A stretch of DNA of 43,691 bases, from contig BNUP01000005.1 in the NCBI GenBank assembly GCA_025997455.1, positions 1 to 43,691 of the forward strand, in the 5' to 3' direction. Below are positions 1-7,597 of the stretch, one piece after another; the first letter of the stretch is position 1; every line of letters begins with the position of its first letter. The DNA is from Fibrobacterales bacterium. GTDB taxonomy: Bacteria; Fibrobacterota; Fibrobacteria; Fibrobacterales; Fibrobacteraceae. Under the pieces are notes generated by a model that saw nothing but the letters and a program-made list of their open reading frames with translations, ran no database searches and had not been told where the DNA came from. Made by a program: the position numbers and the translations under genes.

Positions 1-221
1 TGTGTGTCTTTTATTTTTTTTTGTTTTTTTTTTTTTTCATTTTTTTTTTTTTATTTTTATTTTTTCTTATATAATAAATTTTCTTTTGTTTAATTTTATT
101 GAGAATATAAATTTTAATTTAAAATATATATATAAAAAGAGATAGGTGGGGGGGGGGGGGGGGGGGGTGGGGGGGGGGGGGGGGGGGGGGGGGGGGGTGG
201 GGGGGGGGGGGGGGGGGGGTA
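1..221. other. low-complexity contig edge
   Basis: The first 145 bases are very T- and A-rich. Bases 146-219 are almost pure G, broken by single T bases at about 168 and 198. No credible gene is present; the glycine-rich reading frame across the G-run is meaningless. Such a run at a contig edge is most simply a sequencing or assembly artefact. Confidence 0.8.
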
Positions 222-360
222 TACTCTTTGGCGAACTCACTTTTTATCCGGAATCAGGACTCGGAAAGTTCAATCCTACAGAAACCGATCAATTGTTCGG
301 AGAATGGCTCAAGTTGCCAAAGGAAGGAAAGTAATATGAAAATTTATTTTGGCGAATTAA

Positions 361-1021
361 CATTTTTCTGTATCGCAATCGGCAAAAGATTTCTTGCTGG
401 AAAAACAGATAGAATCAACGGTTGTGTTTAACGGCATTTCTATTCAATCTATTAAACAAAAAAACAGAGTTCTCTAAGGAAGGTTTAAAGATTGTACAAG
501 TAGCAAGATTAGACCATCTTGGCAAAGGACAACATATTGCTATTCAGGCATTATCGCTCTTGATAGGTAAAGGCATAAAAAATATTTCGTTGAACTTTAT
601 TGGCGAAGACCCTTCGTTAGAATATCTAAAAAAAATAACTGCGGAATTGTCGTTGAATCAATATGTTAATTTTTTAGGCAACAAATCGCAACAATATATT
701 TTTGAGCATTTATGCGACTACGATTTGTCTTTGGCTTTATCTTCGTATGAAGCCTTTGGACTTACGGTTGCCGAAGCCATGGCAGCAAAAGTTCCTGTGC
801 TGGCATCGGATATTCCGGCATTTCGTGAAGTTTTGGATAATGGACAACTCGGCAATTTATTCAAAATTGGCGACGCAGAATATTTGTCGAATAAAATAGC
901 GGGATTCATAGAAAAATGTCCCGATAGGCAAATGATTGAAGCCGCTTATGAACGGGTGAAATCGTTGTATAGCGTGGAAACTACGGCAAGGCGATATTTG
1001 GAGGAGTATAAAAAAATATGA
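361..1021 (+). pseudogene. glycosyltransferase family 4, C-terminal half, frameshifted
   Basis: This is the C-terminal GT-B domain of a family 4 (group 1) glycosyltransferase, which transfers sugars from nucleotide-sugar donors, usually for surface glycans. After about position 460 the frame reads IVQVARLDHLGKGQ, then EAFGLTVAEAM (the donor-binding E-x7-E region) and a typical C-terminal end. The upstream part, including SQSAKDFLLEK and VVFNGISIQS, lies in another frame. The two frames join at a run of seven A at about 457-463, so one base has been gained or lost there, or is a sequencing error. The N-terminal acceptor domain is missing; a stop at 358-360 and the G-run lie upstream. It is probably non-functional as read. 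Confidence 0.75.
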
Positions 1022-1106
1022 AATATTTTATTATTACCATAGATATCGAAGGCGATAACTTGTGGGAATATAAGTTAGGCGATACCGTGCAAACAAAAAA
1101 CGCCGG
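1018..1106 (+). pseudogene. polysaccharide deacetylase, 5' fragment
   Basis: An ATG overlapping the preceding stop begins MKYFIITIDIEGDNLWEY, which resembles the start of polysaccharide deacetylase-like proteins (a beta strand followed by the catalytic Asp region, ITIDxEGDN). After about 30 codons the similarity stops and the sequence continues into a different gene remnant. Only the first strand and the metal-site start survive. It sits directly after a glycosyltransferase remnant, as expected for a former glycan locus. Identification rests on a short stretch. Confidence 0.5.
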
Positions 1107-1260
1107 ATATACAATGTTATTGTCTCTGCTTTTTGGACAAAAAATGGAAACGCCGCTAAGATTCTTGATTTGATTGTTGAACGGCAAATTATATTGTGCT
1201 ATAACGAAGGCATACTCAAAGAATATCAAGAAGTATTGAGTCGTGAGAAATTTAAATTCT
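1104..1260 (+). pseudogene. PIN-domain toxin, internal fragment
   Basis: In the frame containing codon 1116-1118 the sequence reads NVIVSAFWTKNGNAAKILDL and then YNEGILKEYQEVLSREKF. This matches the N-terminal third of the 'putative toxin-antitoxin system toxin component, PIN family'. The residues expected just before NVIVSA, the active-site Asp-Thr, are missing at the junction with the deacetylase fragment. The rest of the PIN domain is lost at about 1260, where the intergenic cassette starts. It is a dead remnant, distinct in sequence from the intact PIN toxin at 15104-15568. Confidence 0.65.
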
Positions 1261-1302
1261 CCATTACACTTTACTCTTTCAACCCTTGCAGCGCCGAGTG
1301 AT

Positions 1303-1318
1303 TTTCTACCTTCCCCCA
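1303..1318 (+). promoter_or_regulatory. -10-like box directly before purB
   Basis: TTTCTACCTT followed by a C-rich stretch; the TACCTT hexamer (1307-1312) ends 6 nt before the purB ATG. No clear -35 is visible. The same box at the same distance occurs before many genes in this window and predicts a leaderless mRNA. There is no Shine-Dalgarno sequence. Confidence 0.6.
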
Positions 1319-2752
1319 ATGACACAAAAATTTGAATCGCCTTTGGTTTCGCGGTATTGCTCCGATGAGATGTTATTTTTGTTTAGCCCGCAGTATAAGT
1401 TTCAGACTTGGAGAAAGTTGTGGGTGTGGCTTGCGGAGGGCGAAAAGGAACTCGGTTTGCCGATAACCGATGAGCAAATTGCCGAGTTAAAAGCGCACAT
1501 TGAAGACATAAATTGGGAAGTCGCAAAGGAAGAGGAAAAGCGCAGGCGGCACGATGTTATGGCACATGTTTTTGCATTCGGAGTTCAAGCACCGCACGCA
1601 AAGGGTATAATTCATTTGGGTGCAACGAGTGCTTTTGTCGGTGATAATACAGATTTAATTCAAATGCAGCAGGGTTTAATTTTTGTGCGCAGTCGTTTGT
1701 GCCGAGTGATAAACAAATTATCCGAGTTTGCATTGCAAAATAAAAGTGTACCGATTCTTGGGCGAACGCATTTTCAGGCGGCACAACTGACAACGGTAGG
1801 CAAGCGTGCGGCATTATGGTTGCAGGATTTTTTGATAGACCTCGAAGAAATTTCGCATTTGATTGATATTTTGCCGTTTCGCGGCGTAAAGGGAACTACC
1901 GGCACACAGGCGAGTTTTATGGAACTCTTTAACGGAGACCATAAAAAAATTAAAGCACTGGATAAATTCGTCAGCGAAAAGGCGGGGTTCAAAAAAGTTC
2001 TCACGATTACAGGGCAAACCTACACACGAAAATTTGACTATTTAGTTAATAATGTTTTGGCATCACTTGCAACTTCACTTTCCAAATTTGCCACAGACCT
2101 CCGCCTTATGCAAGGTCTAAAGGAAATTGAAGAGCCGTTTGAAAAAGACCAAATCGGTTCTTCGGCAATGGCTTACAAACGAAATCCTATGCGTGCGGAA
2201 CGAATTTGTTCACTTGCTCGATTTGTTATTGCAATGCCGCAGAGCACCGCTTTTACACAGAGCACACAGTGGTTTGAACGCACTCTCGACGATAGTGCAA
2301 ACAAACGGATTGCAATTCCCGAAGCCTTTTTGGCTACCGATGCGATGTTGATTTTGGCGGAGAATATAGGCGGCGGTTTTGTGGTGCATAAAAAAATTAT
2401 AGAGCGGCATATTAACGAGGAATTGCCGTTTATGGCGACAGAAAATATTTTAATGGAATGTGTAAAAAACGGAGGCGATCGCCAACTCCTGCACGAAGAA
2501 ATTCGGCAACTTTCGCAAGAGGCGGCTTTTGCGGTTAAAGAAGAAGGTAAAGATAACGACCTTTTGGAAAGAATTTTAGCAAGCGGAAAATTCGACCTTT
2601 CCCGTGAGGATTTGTCTAAAATTTTAGATGTTAAAAAATTTATCGGGAGAGCACCGGAACAAGTTGAGGAATTTGTGAACTTGGAAGTTAAACCTCAACT
2701 TGAGAAATTTGGGGAATGGCAGAAAGTCGGGAGCGGAGAAGTTAAGGTTTAA
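1319..2752 (+). CDS. purB: adenylosuccinate lyase
   Basis: This enzyme releases fumarate from SAICAR and from adenylosuccinate, two steps of purine synthesis, in the cytoplasm as a homotetramer. The 477-residue length fits the family. The fumarate-lyase signature GSSAMAYKRNPMRAER is present and supplies the catalytic mobile loop. Upstream HLGATS matches the conserved TSxxxxDN region, here followed by VGDNTDL. The start at 1319 is chosen because it follows the TACCTT box by 6 nt and gives MTQKFESPL, the usual N-terminal form; the frame is open further upstream only through repeat sequence. It is convergent with the barrel-protein gene and overlaps its 3' end by 4 nt. No other purine gene is adjacent. 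Confidence 0.95.
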   Translation: MTQKFESPLVSRYCSDEMLFLFSPQYKFQTWRKLWVWLAEGEKELGLPITDEQIAELKAHIEDINWEVAKEEEKRRRHDVMAHVFAFGVQAPHAKGIIHLGATSAFVGDNTDLIQMQQGLIFVRSRLCRVINKLSEFALQNKSVPILGRTHFQAAQLTTVGKRAALWLQDFLIDLEEISHLIDILPFRGVKGTTGTQASFMELFNGDHKKIKALDKFVSEKAGFKKVLTITGQTYTRKFDYLVNNVLASLATSLSKFATDLRLMQGLKEIEEPFEKDQIGSSAMAYKRNPMRAERICSLARFVIAMPQSTAFTQSTQWFERTLDDSANKRIAIPEAFLATDAMLILAENIGGGFVVHKKIIERHINEELPFMATENILMECVKNGGDRQLLHEEIRQLSQEAAFAVKEEGKDNDLLERILASGKFDLSREDLSKILDVKKFIGRAPEQVEEFVNLEVKPQLEKFGEWQKVGSGEVKV

Positions 2753-3492
2753 AACTTGGTAAGTCCAAAGCGGTAGTTGATAAGCCAGCCGAAAGTTCCA
2801 GAATACCACTGCTTTTCTATGCCTTGCGTGCCGCTTGGTTGAATGCCTATGTCTTCGCCGGGCAGGTAGAAGGTGCTTGTCCATTCGAGGCTCATATTCA
2901 TACGAACGCTAAAATGGAACACAGCCTTGGTGTGCAGAGAGGCGCCGAGACCGAAAAGCCAATCGTTTTCGCGGAGAATTGTGCGGTCGTTATTATACAC
3001 TCTGGCAACGGTAATAGTGGGTGCGCGAACGCCGACCTTCCAAGAAAATTCTTGAACGGGACTAATGGAATAAAGCGTGAGCGTTATCATTTGCCAAGTC
3101 GCACCCACAAGTCCCATGTGCCCGATTTCGGGATTTAAGTATAAATGTGTGGGAATAAGTCCCATCCACGCGGGGCGAAATTCCTGCTCAAAATCGGCAA
3201 CAACAAATCTGCGAAATTCGGGCGAAATTGCCTGCCTGCCTTCACGGAGAGCGGCGGGCGGAATGGAGAGATACACATCGAGTGCAATACCTAAATAAGC
3301 GAACTGCCCTTTATCGAGTGCTCCCGTAAAGTCGGTTATAGCCGGACCCATACCGACATTCAAACGCAACATATCGTCCGTGTAAATGGTTTGTCCGGAA
3401 ACGGAGGTGCGTTTTGCAGGAGTGGCTGCAAAAGCGGAGGTGCAAAACAAGAGTGCGATTAAAAACGCAAGGCAAGGGATAGATAACTTCAT
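2749..3492 (-). CDS. predicted outer-membrane beta-barrel protein
   Basis: I do not recognise the family. The product has 247 residues with a clear signal peptide: KLS, a hydrophobic core to about residue 20, and an AFA-A cleavage site near 22. The rest is rich in alternating hydrophobic and aromatic residues and ends in FGLTKF, with a C-terminal Phe as in many outer-membrane barrels that use the BAM insertion signal. It is therefore probably a small exported barrel of 8-10 strands. It is convergent with purB and divergent from the pseudouridine synthase. No substrate can be assigned. Confidence 0.6.
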   Translation of the reverse strand: MKLSIPCLAFLIALLFCTSAFAATPAKRTSVSGQTIYTDDMLRLNVGMGPAITDFTGALDKGQFAYLGIALDVYLSIPPAALREGRQAISPEFRRFVVADFEQEFRPAWMGLIPTHLYLNPEIGHMGLVGATWQMITLTLYSISPVQEFSWKVGVRAPTITVARVYNNDRTILRENDWLFGLGASLHTKAVFHFSVRMNMSLEWTSTFYLPGEDIGIQPSGTQGIEKQWYSGTFGWLINYRFGLTKF

Positions 3493-3532
3493 AGGGTAAA
3501 GAATAGAAAATTCTATTTTGAAAAAATACTTT

Positions 3533-4273
3533 ATGAAAGAAGTTTCTCATAGAACTGTCCCTTTGGAACGGGCACTTTCAAAACTCGGCATTGCAAGCCG
3601 CACCGAAACCCGCACTTGGATTTTGGAAGGACGGTTGTCGGTGAATGGGAGTGTGGTGCAAGATACCTCGCTTATGGTTGAACCTGAGCGTTGCAATTTT
3701 GCACTTGACGGAACTCCGCTTAAAATTCCCGAATTTCGTTTGATACTTTTTCACAAACCAAAGGGCATCGTATGCACACAAAACGACCCCGACGGCAAAC
3801 CCACAATATACGATATTCTGCCGCAGGAACTGCACTCCCTGCAAGCGGTGGGCAGGCTCGACCGTTATACAAGCGGACTTTTATTGCTCACCAACAACAC
3901 TCGCTGTTCACACTTTTTAACCGACCCAGCAAACAAGATTCTCCGCACCTACATTGCCGAAGTTCGCGGGTGTTGGGGAGCAAATGACTCGGAACGGGCA
4001 CTTGCGGGAATTTTGGAGCAAGGAGAAAAACTGTCGGTAAATTCCGTGGAAATCCTCAAAAGCAGCGGTAGGGAATCGCGCCTCCTCCTCTCGTTATGTG
4101 AAGGCAAAAACAGGGAACTTCGCCGAATTTGCAAAGCCTTAGGACACGAAATTCAAAAACTGAAACGAGTCGCTTACGGCGAATATGTTTTAGGATATTT
4201 ACCTTTGGGAGAGTGGAAAGAAGTCAAACTCCCTTCATCGGACAAATTCCTCAAAATTGAGTTTTTACCGTAA
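3533..4273 (+). CDS. RsuA/RluB/E/F-type rRNA pseudouridine synthase
   Basis: This enzyme isomerises a specific uridine to pseudouridine in rRNA. An N-terminal S4 RNA-binding domain (VPLERALSKLGIASRTET, then GRLSVNG) precedes the catalytic domain. The catalytic motif GRLDRYTSGLLLLT holds the active Asp at about residue 110. The later motif EGKNRELRRICKALGHEI is the family's NRQVRRM-type region. I choose ATG 3533 over the in-frame TTG 3518 because the TTG lies inside a promoter-like TTCTATTTTG. The length, 246 aa, is normal. Whether the target is 16S or 23S rRNA cannot be told. Its end overlaps the end of xseA by 23 nt, convergently. Confidence 0.85.
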   Translation: MKEVSHRTVPLERALSKLGIASRTETRTWILEGRLSVNGSVVQDTSLMVEPERCNFALDGTPLKIPEFRLILFHKPKGIVCTQNDPDGKPTIYDILPQELHSLQAVGRLDRYTSGLLLLTNNTRCSHFLTDPANKILRTYIAEVRGCWGANDSERALAGILEQGEKLSVNSVEILKSSGRESRLLLSLCEGKNRELRRICKALGHEIQKLKRVAYGEYVLGYLPLGEWKEVKLPSSDKFLKIEFLP

Positions 4274-5504
4274 TTATCCCGTCTGCAAATTGAGTTTTGA
4301 GAATATCATTTTTCATCGCATCTTCTGCACTTTTAACAACTTTTCCTTTCTCGTTTCTCGTAATTGTGTAGCCTCGTTTCAATTGAATTTCGGGATTTGC
4401 AAAGCGCGTTTTTTCATCTAATAACTGCATCTGCAATTTTTGATAATCGAGAATTTTCTGTGCTCCGAGTTTCAGACCTTGGGAGTCTCTGTTAAGTGTC
4501 TCAATATGCTTTACCCAATATCTGTTACAAGCATTTTTTAAGGACGAAACTTTGTAAGTCAGTTTGTCTCCTTCGCGAACAAAGACTTGCATTAAGCCCT
4601 GCAATTCCATAGAGAGAATTTTAAGCCGTTCCTCCGCCTCGCTTACCCGTTCCGCCAAAAACTTAGCGCACTCGGTTGGAGTTATGCAGTGAGTATGTGC
4701 AACTTTGTCCAAAAGGCATTGGTCTATCTCGTGCCCAATACCCGTGAGTACAGGCAGGGGAAATTCCGCAACCGCACGACACATCGCCTCGCTGTCAAAG
4801 AACACCAAATCGGTTTTTGCTCCTCCGCCCCGAACAATACAAACCACATCTAAGAAGTCGCTCTCATTCATCTCCCGCAACTTGCCGAGTGCAGTTAAAA
4901 TATCGGACTCGGTATTTGCACCCTGCATTTTTGCCCACACGGGAATCACCTCAAACGCATAACCGGATTCTCGCAAAACAGAGATAAAATCGTTATACGC
5001 CGCACTATTCTCGGCAGTGATAAGTCCAACGCGAAGCGGTAAAAGCGGCATTGGCAACGCTCCGTTCAAGCGATGAAGACCCTCCTTCACCAACTTATCC
5101 CAAATTTTTGCACGGGTGAGGGCAATCTCTCCAAGTGTCCAATTCTCGTCAATATCGGCAATTTTAGCCTGAAACTTCCCCTGCGGAATGTAAAAATCAG
5201 CCTCCGCCAAAACCTTAATCTTCAAATCTTTTTTCAACTGAAACGGGGTCGGCAAACTCGAAAGTCGCCTGCACAAGGTCGCATATTGCGCCGCAAACAC
5301 CACCAAATTCAACGATGCCTTTGGCAGCACAGAACCCTCATCATACTCCGCAAGGTCAATATAAACCGCATTTCCCCTTTCGGTCACCCGCGAAATCACG
5401 CCATAAATCCACACGCTCGGAATCTGTTTTTTCACGAGTCGCTGAACGGAACTCAAATACTGCGAAAGTGAGTATGAACGATTATTTTCCGCATGCTCCG
5501 ACAA
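4251..5504 (-). CDS. xseA: exodeoxyribonuclease VII large subunit
   Basis: XseA is the catalytic large subunit of exonuclease VII, which degrades single-stranded DNA and acts in mismatch and recombination repair. Residues 1-110 form the OB-fold (VWIYGVISRV and following). The catalytic domain then shows GLITAENSAAYNDFISVL, IVRGGGAKTDL, LPVLTGIGHEIDQCLLD and CITPTECAKFL, the expected family order with the GxGHE region intact. The C-terminus is a helical region followed by the short beta tail RGYTITRNEKGKVV. Length is 417 aa. The start is TTG, 3 nt after the cheX stop, with a purine-rich GAGGGA upstream. No xseB (small subunit) gene is adjacent. Confidence 0.92.
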   Translation of the reverse strand: MSEHAENNRSYSLSQYLSSVQRLVKKQIPSVWIYGVISRVTERGNAVYIDLAEYDEGSVLPKASLNLVVFAAQYATLCRRLSSLPTPFQLKKDLKIKVLAEADFYIPQGKFQAKIADIDENWTLGEIALTRAKIWDKLVKEGLHRLNGALPMPLLPLRVGLITAENSAAYNDFISVLRESGYAFEVIPVWAKMQGANTESDILTALGKLREMNESDFLDVVCIVRGGGAKTDLVFFDSEAMCRAVAEFPLPVLTGIGHEIDQCLLDKVAHTHCITPTECAKFLAERVSEAEERLKILSMELQGLMQVFVREGDKLTYKVSSLKNACNRYWVKHIETLNRDSQGLKLGAQKILDYQKLQMQLLDEKTRFANPEIQLKRGYTITRNEKGKVVKSAEDAMKNDILKTQFADGIITVKTQF

Positions 5505-5507
5505 GTG

Positions 5508-5969
5508 CTACTGTCCCTCTGCGAGTGCCGCCTCAAGCACAAAAGTCCCGCATTCCGAGTTAAACGGAATTACAATTGTAGGCGCGTATTTGGGCATAAA
5601 CACCATGTGTTTCGGACCTCGTGCAATAGACGGTAGGGAAATACCGAACTTCTCGTTCTGTATGAATTTCTTCACATATCCTGCGATAATATTCACCAAT
5701 TCGCCAACCGCATCGCTCACATCGGGACCCAACTGCTCATACTTCTCACCTAAAAACTTATTCACCACATTCAGTGCAGACTTTTCGGGAAAACCCATCA
5801 CCACAGCCCCGCGAATTGTGCCCGAAAGTCCAATCATACCCGAAATGTCCTTGTTATTCATTTCTTCGTTCATCAGGTACGGCTTACCGGCTTCGACCTT
5901 CATACCCATCATTTTTGAAAAGGTATCATTTGTTGCAAGAATAAACGCATTAATCCATTCGGCTTTCAT
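5508..5969 (-). CDS. cheX: CheX-type chemotaxis phosphatase
   Basis: CheX proteins dephosphorylate CheY-P. The product has 153 residues of CheC/CheX fold. DAVGELVNIIAGYVK near residues 86-100 carries the ExxN catalytic pair (E90, N93). The start MKAEWINAF is set by a TACCTT box ending 8 nt upstream; the longer frame to 6023 only translates the intergenic cassette. It is the first gene of a likely two-gene operon with xseA, an odd pairing. No CheA, CheW or flagellar gene is in the window. The small gene at 6837-7193 ends in a FliM-type CheY-binding peptide, which hints at a CheY-like circuit nearby. Confidence 0.85.
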   Translation of the reverse strand: MKAEWINAFILATNDTFSKMMGMKVEAGKPYLMNEEMNNKDISGMIGLSGTIRGAVVMGFPEKSALNVVNKFLGEKYEQLGPDVSDAVGELVNIIAGYVKKFIQNEKFGISLPSIARGPKHMVFMPKYAPTIVIPFNSECGTFVLEAALAEGQ

Positions 5970-5985
5970 AATGTGGGAAGGTAGA
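5970..5985 (-). promoter_or_regulatory. -10-like box before cheX
   Basis: On the minus strand TTCTACCTT ends 8 nt before the cheX ATG (TACCTT at 5983-5978). It is the same start-proximal box as at purB, lptD and gltA. No ribosome-binding site lies between. Confidence 0.55.
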
Positions 5986-5989
5986 AAAG

Positions 5990-6060
5990 TGGGGTGTGGG
6001 GTGTGGAGAACTCGGCGGTGCAAGGGTTGAAAGTGTAAAGTTGAAAGTTGAGAGTAGAGT
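5990..6060 (-). repeat. intergenic CACACCC cassette upstream of cheX
   Basis: Read on the minus strand: a simple-sequence block (CTCTCAACTTTCAACTTTACAC), then CCTTGCACCGCCGAGTTCTCC, then CACACCCCACACCCC, then the cheX -10 box. The same arrangement stands before gltA, coaBC, the 18535 gene and others. Confidence 0.75.
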
Positions 6061-6063
6061 TTG

Positions 6064-6089
6064 TAGGGGCGTGGTTTTTAACCCGCCCT
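6064..6089. repeat. short GTAGGGGCG repeat
   Basis: A 26-bp stretch starting GTAGGGGCGTGG and ending AACCCGCCC. Its reverse complement occurs at 24390-24415. Related GTAGGGGCGAA units are at 7300, 8847 and, inverted, near 24318-24352. It behaves as a dispersed short repeat with unknown role. Confidence 0.7.
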
Positions 6090-6226
6090 TTTAGAATTGC
6101 AAGGGGAAATGATGGAATTTTTTTTGACAGCAATAAATAAAATAATCAAACAATAGTCTCTATTCTACGCTGTCCAGTCGCTTTGCTTGGTGTGGGGCGT
6201 TCTATCCACACCGCGTTCACAATTTT

Positions 6227-6859
6227 TCATTCGGCAGTGCAGGGTGGGGTATCCGTCGGGTGGCGGACAATTCGAGACAGCGGCAACCGTCCTTCCAATT
6301 TTTTAACAAAAAAAGCAAAAAATTTCGGTAGCCCCGCAATGCTCAACGGAATAGAAAACTGCCTGCCTGTTTTTTTGTTCCAATTCCAAAACCGCGAATC
6401 GTAATTTTCAAAATGCAATTCTTTGCAAACCTGAAAGAGCGAAGACGAGCCATACCACGCAGGTGCAACAAAACCGTCGGGAAAAATTTCCTCTACATTT
6501 CCGCCAGCAAATATATTTTTCCATTCCGCAATTGCCAAGTCTAAGTTTTTTTTGGTATCCGTTTTTGACAAGCCAGCAAATTCGGCTTCGTCATTTGTGA
6601 GTAGCAGTGCAATTCGCCCAAACAACGAACGAGGCAATGTCAAGTTCGCTTTGTGTTTGTATCCGTGCAGGTATAATTTATGCCCTTGACTTTTCCATTC
6701 GATTATCTGTTTTGCAAATGCCTGTCGAGTTTCCGGTGTAAGGTCGGAACAAAACGGGATTATCATAAGAGACCAACTCACCTCGCGGTTCGGCAAAAGA
6801 ACTTCTTCGAAATTCCTCGCGGAAATATCGTGAAATTCAAAGCCCCGAAAGCAATGCAT
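6227..6859 (-). CDS. DUF2334-like polysaccharide deacetylase
   Basis: This resembles the DUF2334 branch of the polysaccharide deacetylase superfamily, metal-dependent NodB-fold enzymes that remove acyl groups from glycans. FEFHDISARNF near the N-terminus carries the first metal-site region. HGYKHK near residue 65 gives the second His pair, and FVAPAWYGS near 130 matches the conserved APxWxxS motif. Length is 210 aa and no signal peptide is seen, so it is probably cytoplasmic. The start overlaps the end of the upstream gene by 23 nt. The last residues, PPCTAE, are translated from the intergenic cassette, so the original stop was probably replaced by repeat sequence. Confidence 0.75.
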   Translation of the reverse strand: MHCFRGFEFHDISARNFEEVLLPNREVSWSLMIIPFCSDLTPETRQAFAKQIIEWKSQGHKLYLHGYKHKANLTLPRSLFGRIALLLTNDEAEFAGLSKTDTKKNLDLAIAEWKNIFAGGNVEEIFPDGFVAPAWYGSSSLFQVCKELHFENYDSRFWNWNKKTGRQFSIPLSIAGLPKFFAFFVKKLEGRLPLSRIVRHPTDTPPCTAE

Positions 6860-7193
6860 CTATCTCGTCTTGACTTAAAATTCCGTCGTCGGCTTTTTTC
6901 TCTTCCTTTTGACTCGGTGCGGAAACGGGTTCAACCTGCAAAGTCGCGGCGGCAAAAACCGGTGCGGCTGAAAAAGCAGGAGCGGGAGTAAGCGGAATAC
7001 TCGCCACGGAAGGCATTGACGGTGCAAAAGAAGGTATTGCGAAACCGACATCGTTATTTTGTGCTCTCCTCTCAAAACCATACAATGTCATAAAACAGTC
7101 AATTGGCAGTTCGTATGTATAACGAGGGTCGGACAGGGATTTTTCCCACGCGACTCTATCGTCAAACAGCCAAGAGAAGAACTGCGGTTGCAC
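6837..7193 (-). CDS. small protein with C-terminal FliM-type CheY-binding peptide
   Basis: I do not recognise the family. The product has 118 residues. An N-terminal part rich in aromatic and charged residues (QPQFFSWLFDD) is followed by a Pro/Ala-rich linker at about 50-90 and a final segment ILSQDEIDALLSGL. That last motif is the one with which FliM and FliN-like proteins bind phosphorylated CheY, but there it is at the N-terminus. I choose GTG 7193 because AGGAG lies 9 nt upstream; the longer frame to 7340 translates only repeat cassette. A TACATT box lies at 7218-7213 on the minus strand. It probably forms an operon with the deacetylase, and cheX is the next gene downstream on the same strand. 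Confidence 0.65.
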   Translation of the reverse strand: MQPQFFSWLFDDRVAWEKSLSDPRYTYELPIDCFMTLYGFERRAQNNDVGFAIPSFAPSMPSVASIPLTPAPAFSAAPVFAAATLQVEPVSAPSQKEEKKADDGILSQDEIDALLSGL

Positions 7194-7230
7194 TGATAAT
7201 ACTCCTATGCGGAATGTAGAAAGTTTGTAC

Positions 7231-7290
7231 TCGGCGGTGCAGGGGTATAGGGTGTGGGGTGTGGACAACTCAGCGGTGCAGAGAATGACA
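7231..7290 (-). repeat. intergenic CACACCC cassette
   Basis: On the minus strand CTGCACCGCTGAGTTGTCC, CACACCCCACACCC, then CCTGCACCGCCGAG leading into AAACTTTCTACATT. It supplies the promoter side of the gene at 6837-7193. Its GGCGGTG (7233-7239) is the left microhomology of the 1547-bp duplication. Confidence 0.75.
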
Positions 7291-7299
7291 GAGAGGAAT

Positions 7300-7500
7300 G
7301 TAGGGGCGAATAGTATTCGCCTGTTTAGCATTGCACGCATTGGAGACGAAAGAGGGGGTAGCGGAAAACGCGTGTAGGGGCGACCCTGTGTGGTCGCCCG
7401 CTATGCGCGGTTGGAGCGAGGGGGAATAAGTATCATCGCCCAATTAAAAAGAAACCTGAGATAATCTGTATAAGTCTTGGCGATAAACCTCCCCCCTCTC
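7300..7500. repeat. palindromic spacer with middle-hairpin repeat
   Basis: This gene-free stretch holds several hairpins: GGCGAATAGTATTCGCC (7305-7321); GGGCGACC (7378-7385) pairing with GGTCGCCC (7392-7399); and ATCGCC (7435-7440) pairing with GGCGAT (7479-7484). The last encloses ATTAAAAAGAAACCTGAGAT and ATCTGTATA, the same loop as in the mosaic elements at 23619-23667 and 42819-42867. The same stretch recurs at +1547. Confidence 0.7.
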
Positions 7501-7516
7501 CCCTTCCCTTTTCCCC

Positions 7517-7597
7517 GCCTGCAACGCCTGCACCGCCGAGTTATCCACACCCCACACCCTATACCCCTGCACTGCAAACTTTCTACCTTCCCCCGAT
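7517..7597 (+). promoter_or_regulatory. cassette and -10 box, with a DnaA-box 9-mer
   Basis: CTGCACCGCCGAG, then TTATCCACA (7541-7549, a perfect DnaA-box consensus), CACACCC units, CTGCACTGCAAACTTTC and TACCTT (7584-7589), which ends 8 nt before the ATG at 7598. The whole is repeated at 9064-9144. Confidence 0.6.

Noticed and set aside
146..334. Glycine-rich protein across the G-run
   Set aside because: It is a translation of a homopolymer artefact, with no start signal.
7541..7549. Replication origin based on the DnaA-box 9-mer
   Set aside because: Single boxes lie inside a dispersed repeat, without box clusters, an AT-rich unwinding region or dnaA/dnaN genes nearby.
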